Below are positions 57,909 through 64,000 of a stretch of 64,000 bases of DNA, piece by piece (position 1 is the first letter of the stretch; every line of letters begins with the position of its first letter). Location: positions 32,172,306 to 32,236,305 of the forward strand of contig NW_022145610.1 of assembly GCF_000002235.5 (NCBI RefSeq). Reading direction: 5' to 3'. Origin of the DNA: Strongylocentrotus purpuratus. Its lineage: Eukaryota; Echinodermata; Echinoidea; Camarodonta; Strongylocentrotidae. A program made the position numbers and the translations under genes. The notes below the pieces were generated by a model. That model did not search any database. It was not told the DNA's origin and saw nothing but the letters and a program-made list of their open reading frames with translations.

Positions 57909-60900
57909 ATGCAGACGACAAGGAGGTCATTGACTTTGTGACAGGAAACAAGAACAAGCTTGAAGAGGTAAATAACTAGCATGATGTACGTTGGTCAAGT
58001 GTAGATTAGACTAATCGTTAGGGGTTTTTGTTCTGGCGATTTACGTACCAGGGGCAGTACCGGCAGTACCGGTAGTACCACTGGGCGGCTGGAGTAGGCG
58101 AAGAAGACGATACCTATCCACTGGCCGCTGGATTACAATTGTATGCTGCTGGATCTGGATGGGGCGTCGCGTCCCACTGAGCTGAATAGGCATCATTTTC
58201 ACGTTTGATTGAATTTAACCGCTTATATTCCAATCAAATGACTTGAATCATTCTGAATGTGGATGTTCTAAAACTTAAACAAAACAAGGAAGAGACATTC
58301 ATTGATGAATTTGGTGCCAAAAGTCAAAGAAGACTCAGAGTCGGATTGAAAGACTTGATGATGATTGACTTCAGGCTTTCAGCGATTTGGTTTTTAATTT
58401 GGTAATAATTTCTGCTAAGTGTGAATTTGCCAAGTGCAGAGTGAGCATATGGCTGTGGTGTTTATGTTGTGAAGTTGTAAATATTTACGCCAAAATGTAT
58501 TTGCATAATTAACCAAATATAATTATAAAAGAAGAATAACATTTCTACGCTGCATAATTTTTGCGCAATTTGTGAAGATTCTTGATAGGCTGTCAGCACA
58601 TATTGTTGGCTGTTTTTATGTTTTTATGTATTTTCTGGCCAGCTTGGTTCGGTACATTGAACAGACTTCTTGACTTGCACATGCACAGCCTATGCCCTCC
58701 AATACCAGTCAACACTGTTGTTGGAAGTGTCTCCTTTCGGAGAGAGATCAAAATGGCGACTGGCTGGAATGCTCCCCAGGGAGTGGAAAATGTGCAGACA
58801 TTGTATTGCGGGTAAGCCTGCATCCGATGACGGGGGTAATAATACATGTATGTGCTGCACCTAGAGACAAACTATTAGGCACATTATACATGTGATCTAT
58901 TTTTATTATTATAAATTAAACTGATGAACAAATTTTAAAATCTATTGAAGACACTTTGGGCTTTGTGCAAAGTTCAGTTAGTAATGGAACATACCTTTCC
59001 TTAATTTTAATAAAGTGCTTAATACGTTACATATGACCTACGCCTAAAGATTTGATCTTTTTTATGTTTAAATAAAATGACCTACTGTAATGGGCAAGAC
59101 CAGATTTAAAATATTTAGCTGTGGACGAGACACAGTAGGAGGTACAGACAGTATAAATTCATTTCTTACTCTGAGATCATTTCCTAGGCTCGCATTGTTG
59201 CAGAACTTGCAGGTCGCTCAACAGAAATACAAAACACACCAGGTTCTTGAGATGCTGGGTAACTTGCCAACTGGAAGGCCATTTGCCAGCACCAACCAAA
59301 GACAAGTCAGACTGGGTTTCATCCCAGTTGTTGACCCTATGAATGATGACCCATCTCTGTTGGACCCAGTGCCCAATTCCCTGTGCATGTACTTATGAAG
59401 CGAGCCGCCATTATAATTTCTCTCCTTTGATTTATTGATTTATTTATTTACAGTTTTATTATTTAAAAAAAAAAGCTATCCTTACTCCTTAGGCCCTGCA
59501 CAATTAAAACAAGACATATACATGTATGTAGATTATTTACATACTTGATGAGGACTTAACATGTTTGTTACATAGATTAAATCAAGGGAATTTGTTCTCT
59601 CTTTCAGTTTCTTCCTACAGTTTCATACTTTACAAATACATGCTCAGGTTGATTATCTCTCTCTTGAAGTGTGGGTCTACTAGACCATACTTATTCATAT
59701 TCTACATTACATATTGATCTTGATGTAGAGTACCTTTGTGCTGGTGCCTTTGATTAGGATTCTAATTTTTATTTGTATTTAGTTAAAACTGTAAACTCTG
59801 TGATAAAGCATTTTTATTTATTCCTTGTTCTTTTTTCAGGTCAGAGCAATCATTGGAAAGCACTTTGATGTTCAGTCAGTAGCTATTGATTGTGAGTATT
59901 GTGGGGGGCTAACCGGGTGACATTTGGCAATTTGTTCAATTGTGTTTGTTGTTTGTTGTTGTTGTGTGTTTTTTTTAATTTTTTTTTATGGGGGGGGGGG
60001 GAGATAAATGAGTTAGTTATTATTGTTAGTATTTTGCTGTTTATCAAGTAGCAATGGATATTAAAGAATTACATTTATGATGAACCTGTGAAATAGGAAC
60101 TGGCTAAAATAGTTGACCAGGATCCAGCGGCTAGGTTAAATACAGCTAGTGCAAAGTGCCTTGTGACTAACTGTAAAGGCTCTATCTAAATTGAATGCAA
60201 AGGAAATAAAGTTAAACAAAAATGAAGAATGGCAACAAATTCAGGCACCCTAAAGTTTTTAGTCATGCACTCACCAGAATAAATCACAAGAACGGACAGA
60301 ATGCCAAAATCAGACGATATGATGCTAGGTTTACATTATTTATGTTCCCGGCGGCCACGGCAATCACGTTTCGGGCCATCGTGGACAAAACGGGATGGAC
60401 GTGAGACAACGTGGGGGACGGAATGGGCAAACGTGACAGGCCGTGATTGCTGTGGATGCCGGGTCAGATTTTTACACTGTCAAAACTTGCAACGACAGTC
60501 ACGATGTGGATGAAAAAAACCTAGTAGGCGGCAGTAAAACTGGATGAACGTTATGTGAGAGTATGAATACAGAGAATGGCCCCAATCCTACGGCGCATTA
60601 CGTTTCAGGCACACAGGGCTGCTGTGGCCGCCGAGAATAACGTAAACCTAGCATTAGTAGACGCCAAAAAAACAAAGTGCGCAAAGAAATAATGGGCTGT
60701 GAATGGCTATCGCTTACATTGTCTGATTTTGTCTTTCTGGATATTGTTCAATTTTGTATTACCAATCATCTGTAAAGTAAAAAACAAAATCAATAACATA
60801 AAACACAACAACTTTTACTACTAATTCGTATTGAAGGGGTGGGGGGGGGGGCGGATGGGCATACCAATACTATACAAAAGACTTTAAGCAACCCATTAAA

Positions 60901-61005
60901 AGTAGTTAAACTTTTACAAACATTTCTTTTGTTTCTTCAGTACCAGAATTTCAGGGTGAACCAGATGATATATCCAAAGCAAAATGCCTGGAAGCTGTCA
61001 AGCAT
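57909..61005 (+). CDS. ITPA: Inosine triphosphate pyrophosphatase, N-terminal exons (partial)
   Basis: Three plus-strand exons with GT-AG borders and matching phases: to 57967, 59840-59891 and 60941-61005. They translate as ADDKEVIDFVTGNKNKLEE / VRAIIGKHFDVQSVAID / LPEFQGEPDDISKAKCLEAV, colinear with the N-terminus of human ITPA (FVTGNAKKLEEV ... LPEYQGEPDEIS). TGNxxK is the family's nucleotide-binding start motif. The enzyme hydrolyses ITP, dITP and XTP to monophosphates in the cytosol. The start is odd: the genome reads ATGCAGACGAC where the expected start would be ATGGCAGACGAC, so the only ATG is one base out of frame and an in-frame TGA lies just upstream. This could be a sequencing error, an allele or a defunct copy. 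The LINE ends within about 80 bp upstream. Later exons are not recognised before 64000, so the gene is partial here. Confidence 0.85.
58753..59398 (+). CDS. Putative two-exon small protein nested in ITPA intron 1
   Basis: Exon 58753-58811 opens with AAAATGGCG (a good initiation context), reads MATGWNAPQGVENVQTLYCG and ends at a strong donor (GCGG|GTAAGC). An acceptor with a pyrimidine-rich tract (TTTCCTAG|G) at 59187/59188 restores the frame. The second exon, 59188-59398, gives LALLQNLQVAQQKYKTHQVL and continues to DPVPNSLCMYL and a stop, 89 residues in all. I do not recognise a family. The first exon lies only about 790 bp from ITPA exon 1 on the same strand, so it could be an alternative transcript, an independent small gene or chance. 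No signal peptide or membrane segment is evident. Confidence 0.4.
59990..60321. other. ITPA intron 2, no separate feature
   Basis: Contains GTT-rich and T-rich tracts and a G run near 59990. Apart from the MITE that starts at 60322 nothing is recognised. Confidence 0.4.
60322..60654. mobile_element. MITE (333 bp) in ITPA intron 2
   Basis: The ends are inverted copies: ATGCTAGGTTTACATTATT at left and ATGCTAGGTTTACGTTATT (inverse of the right end), both continuing to CGGCGGCCAC(G/A)GCA. The interior is more GC-rich than the surroundings and holds a further inverted segment (CACGGCAATCACG against CGTGATTGCTGTGG). No ORF. A clear target duplication was not found. Confidence 0.75.
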
Positions 61006-61390
61006 GTGAGTACGCCTGGGACATCACATAGTTAATTTTCATTGTTTACCGGTATTTTGCTAGCAAGCTATGAGAATGAAGCCAACCCTACCTTGTTTAT
61101 CAAATAAAGCAATACTTTAAGATCCCAATCGTATTTATCAATGCTTGTCCCATAATACTATGTATTATATAAGTATTCCCATTGTTCTACAGACTACAAT
61201 GAATATATAGTTAGGTCAATATATAGGGTTTGACCCTAAAGATATATTTTGTGTCATGTACAGTACCGTACACATAATAAATACTTTTCCCCTTTACTAA
61301 TGCTAAGCAGTGCAAGTCCGATTGATATTGTCTAATAGTCTACTGATCCCAAACATTTCACCTCACAAATATTAAGGATTTCCTACCTCT
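61006..61390. other. ITPA intron sequence, nothing recognised
   Basis: AT-rich unique sequence following the third recognised ITPA exon. No further ITPA exon is apparent. Confidence 0.4.
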
Positions 61391-61395
61391 GTTTT

Positions 61396-61690
61396 TATGC
61401 CTCCGCCACCGAAGGTGGTGCCGGAGGCATCATGTTTTCGGGTTGTCCGTCCGTACGTCCGTCCCGTTTGACCGTTATCACAATATCTCAAGAACCATTT
61501 AAGATTTAAACTTAAGACTCGGGAATAGTATTTATCACCATAGGAAGATGATCTGATTAGATTTTGGAGTATGTAGGTCAAAGGTCACAGGTCACAGAGG
61601 TCAACATATGAAATTCCTTGTATTGAGTTTGTTAGCGCGATATCTCAAGAACCATTTGAGATTTAAACTTCAAACTTAAGGATAGTATGT
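61396..61690. repeat. Dispersed repeat with terminal hairpin and TCCGTCCG core
   Basis: Opens with the hairpin TGCCTCCGCCACC/GGTGGTGCCGGAGGCA, then CATGTTTTCGGGTTGTCCGT. The segment 'atctcaagaaccattt.agat' occurs twice (about 61483 and 61640), an internal duplication. Sequences of this type recur widely in aquatic animal genomes, from memory; the class is uncertain. Confidence 0.6.
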
Positions 61691-61729
61691 ATCTATGGAG
61701 CGCCAAAGGGGCCAATATCAACAGTCACA

Positions 61730-61860
61730 AAAACAAACAAAGATGCATACAAACAAACAAAGAAGCATACAAACAAACAAAGGACAGAGCAAAATAGACA
61801 AAGTACCCAGAAGAAAGGACCAATTAACAAAGAATAAATCAAAGGTCAGAGCAAAATAGA
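61730..61860. repeat. CAAA-rich 20-bp short tandem repeat
   Basis: Repeats of ACAAACAAACAAAGAAGCAT between about 61730 and 61790, followed by a duplicated 'agagcaaaatagacaaagta' (about 61787 and 61849). Confidence 0.7.
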
Positions 61861-61882
61861 CAAAGTACAGGTCAGAAGAAAC

Positions 61883-62220
61883 AGAGGGTGTTTTGGTTTA
61901 CGGTAAGCAAATAGACATCAGGCACGAAAACGAGAAAGGACAAACTCAAAAGGACATCAGCTCAGCTAGGAACTGACCCTCAAAGGACAACAGAGGGCGT
62001 TTTGGTTTACGGTAAGCAAATAGACATCAAGCACGAAAACGAGAAAGGACAAACTCAAAAGGACATCAGCTCAGCTAGGAACTGACCCTCAAAGGACAAC
62101 AGAGGGCGTTTTGGTTTACGGTAAGCAAATAGACATCAAGCACGAAAACGAGAAAGGACAAACTCAAAAGGACATCAGCTCAGCTAGGAACTGACCCTCA
62201 AAGGACAACAGAGGGCGTCC
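61883..62220 (+). repeat. 109-bp minisatellite, about three copies
   Basis: The phrase AGAGGGCGTTTTGGTTTACG starts at 61883, 61992 and 62101, with a final partial repeat at 62210, so the period is exactly 109 bp. Copies two and three are virtually identical. Confidence 0.9.
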
Positions 62221-62291
62221 TCGAGGTTTTTTCTTTTTAATCTAGGGCCTACTCCAATATAATACGCTGTAGGTCAATACAACAAATATGG

Positions 62292-62430
62292 GCTTTCATC
62301 GAAAGGGTGCGGTGCGGTGCGGCGCGGTGTGGTGTGCTCAACGCACCCATTCGATAAAAGAGGGGGGCCTTTTCTCGAAAGGGTGCGTTGAGAGCGGAGT
62401 ACCATTTTAACACACCCTTTTGATGAAAGC
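62292..62430. repeat. Nested palindromic element (139 bp)
   Basis: Outer ends GCTTTCATCGAAAGGGTG and the inverse of CACCCTTTTGATGAAAGC are inverted. Inside, CTCAACGCACCC...(62337-62360) and GGGTGCGTTGAG...(62369-62392) form a second inverted repeat. A GGTGC run lies between them. Confidence 0.7.
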
Positions 62431-63100
62431 GGGGGGGGGGGGGGGGGGGGGGCTTTTCTCGAAAGTCGTTTAAAATGAGGATCTCGGACAGAAGGTAATA
62501 GTTGCCAATTTAAGTATATCGAAAATGTATTAAATGAAATGGAATGGTCTTGATTACAGAGTGGTCTCTTTGATGGGGGGGACAGAGAGAAGGAAAAAAG
62601 GGAAAGGGAAGATAAAAGGAAAGAAAGAAGAGGAAAAAGAATAAGAAAAGAGGGAAACAGGGGCGAAGTGCTCTTGCCTCCTCCCTCCCCCCCCCCCCCC
62701 CCCCCCCCCGCCAATAAATAAATAAGAGAGAGAGAGAGAATCTGTTCTGATCCTGGTCCTGATCCTCAAGAGGGATATAAAGATGACCAATAAGAACGTT
62801 ATCGTTCGAGAGAGAGTGTTTGTTGCTTCTAGAACATTTTAGAATTAAGTCCCATCACATTGCAGTTGTGGGGAGGGACTATGATTATATTACCCCCTTG
62901 GATGGCTTCCCATAAGAGTCCGGCTTTGAAGGTTTCGACTGCGTCGCAGGCAAAGATGCTGGGGGGGGGGGAAGTAAATTCCAGGCCCGTATGGTTCTTG
63001 GAAAGAAGGTGAGTCGATATATATCCGTCTTGCATCTTATGTTGGAGAAGGAGAGGGAAAGAGAAGATAAAAGGAAAGAAAGAAGAGGAAGAGGAAGAAG
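62430..63100. other. Low-complexity G, C and purine tracts, no gene
   Basis: Long G run at about 62431-62452, a GA/AAG-rich stretch at about 62580-62665, a C run at about 62687-62709 and a GA repeat at about 62726-62738. Glycine-, proline- and serine-rich frames here are artefacts. Confidence 0.6.
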
Positions 63101-63106
63101 AATTTG

Positions 63107-63530
63107 TGTTCTGCCAGTGTCACAAATAGATATATAAATATGCTCATCTGACGATAATTTGATGTATAAAACCCCTCACCTTCTTGGGGCTCCGCCCCTT
63201 GGATCCAACACCAATTTGTGTCCTTCCAGTGTCACAAATAGATATAAAAATATGCTCATCTGACCGTTATTTATTGCCCAAAACCCCTGAGCTTCTGGGT
63301 GCTCCACCCCCTGGACCCCACGCCAATTCGTGACCCCTGTGTCACAAATAAGGTATAAAATAATAATTATTTAATGGACAAAACTCCTGAGCTTCTGGAC
63401 CCAACACCAAATTGTGTCCTGCCACTGTCACAAATAAGGTATAAAATTATGCTCATCCGACGTTAATTTTGATGTTTAATACCCCTGAGCTTCTGAGGGC
63501 TCCGCCCTGTGAAAAAAACACGTTAATTTT
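63107..63530 (+). repeat. Imperfect tandem repeat, four ~85-115-bp units
   Basis: Units begin near 'ctgccagtgtcacaaata' at 63111, 63223, 63334 and 63421. They share 'atgctcatctgac', 'aaacccctgagcttct' and 'ggctccgcccc'. They are considerably diverged, and the third unit is shortened. Confidence 0.75.
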
Positions 63531-64000
63531 TACCGTTTTTGGGAGATACCCCCCCCCCCTGGCGTTCAAGGGGGGGGGGGGGGTACGATTTTTCAAATTT
63601 TTGAGGGCCCCAAAAAAGATTAGTGCTCTCTAGTAATTTCGCGACTACTCCGGAACCGCGGCAGTTTTTCTTTCATGACTTTTTTCTTTCGAGTCTTACG
63701 CATCTTTTGAAACATTTTTTTGTTGAAAATCGGACGTATAATTGCGGAGTCACGTGACCTTTTGTTTTTGCATGTCAAAAAAATCTAAAATCGCTCATTT
63801 TTGTGATTTATGTACCAAACATATGGAAATACCATTTATTCTTTTAAAAAAAGAGAAAACATTGGTTATTTGGTCTTGTTTCAAGTAAATTTGTTTGATT
63901 TTGGGTAAAAATAGTTGAATTGTGGTTAGAAATGAAATGAAATAACAAAATAATATAATACATAAATACAAATAATCAAAACAAGAGATAACATAGGGAT
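63531..64000. other. AT-rich end of window, no gene recognised
   Basis: Starts with C and G runs at about 63550-63583, then unique sequence. It would lie inside the ITPA gene if that gene is intact, but no coding exon is seen. Confidence 0.4.

Noticed and set aside
62274-62714. 146-codon glycine/proline-rich ORF
   Set aside because: It arises from G and C runs and the palindromic element at 62292-62430.
61007-64000. Searched for later ITPA exons (motifs like VEDTCLCF or GPYIKWF)
   Set aside because: No matching exon found. The region is mostly repeats and low-complexity DNA.

Overview
The window looks like a repeat-rich, intron-containing animal genome, most likely an echinoderm and perhaps a sea urchin. 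Three things point there: spliced genes for a SOUL/heme-binding protein and an inosine triphosphatase (ITPA), an endonuclease/RT/RNase H LINE, and a foldback element whose inverted ends are arrays of a 15-bp repeat, as described for sea-urchin TU elements. The organism call is an inference. No prokaryotic gene organisation, rRNA or CRISPR array is visible.

From about 0.3 to 43 kb the DNA is dominated by one family of modular repeats. A roughly 1.2-kb module with an AT-rich body, a CpG-rich alternating purine/pyrimidine block and TGACGTCA palindromes occurs in several diverged forms. These are module a (315-1857), module b (1862-3127), an inverted fragment (3784-4380), an old copy Z (11790-12777) and X modules starting at 12778, 31280, 35855, 38817 and 41448. 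The very homogeneous Y modules form 13 tandem copies at 14911-31279 and two more at 33334-35852. Modules end in short hairpins with TTGACGAAATC and AATA-rich linkers. X and the two 41-bp inverted termini begin with CTAG plus the palindrome TAATTCGTC-N5-GACGAATTA. X units also carry a tRNA-like block with Pol III A and B boxes. The layout X-Y(13)-X-Y(2)-X-X(partial)...Y-X is a higher-order repeat array, cut by a 938-bp hAT-like insertion, a LINE fragment and a 500-N assembly gap.

Between 3.56 and 11.14 kb a second tandem family has four units of about 1.06 kb. One unit is split by the TU-like foldback element (about 6.12-8.95 kb) and another by a 107-bp MITE whose empty site is visible in sister units.

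From 43.5 to 64 kb the DNA is mostly low copy. A four-exon SOUL/HEBP gene runs on the minus strand (45557-48195, with a likely 5' UTR exon near 48.84-48.92 kb). A 5'-truncated I-like LINE (54.44-57.83 kb, minus strand) ends within about 80 bp of the first exon of ITPA (plus strand; exons at 57.91, 59.84 and 60.94 kb, continuing beyond what can be recognised). A two-exon ORF of 89 codons lies in ITPA intron 1. Small inverted-repeat elements, two of them sharing a TTAA, and several minisatellites and GA/CT microsatellites fill the spaces. Most other ORFs are chance frames in repeats.
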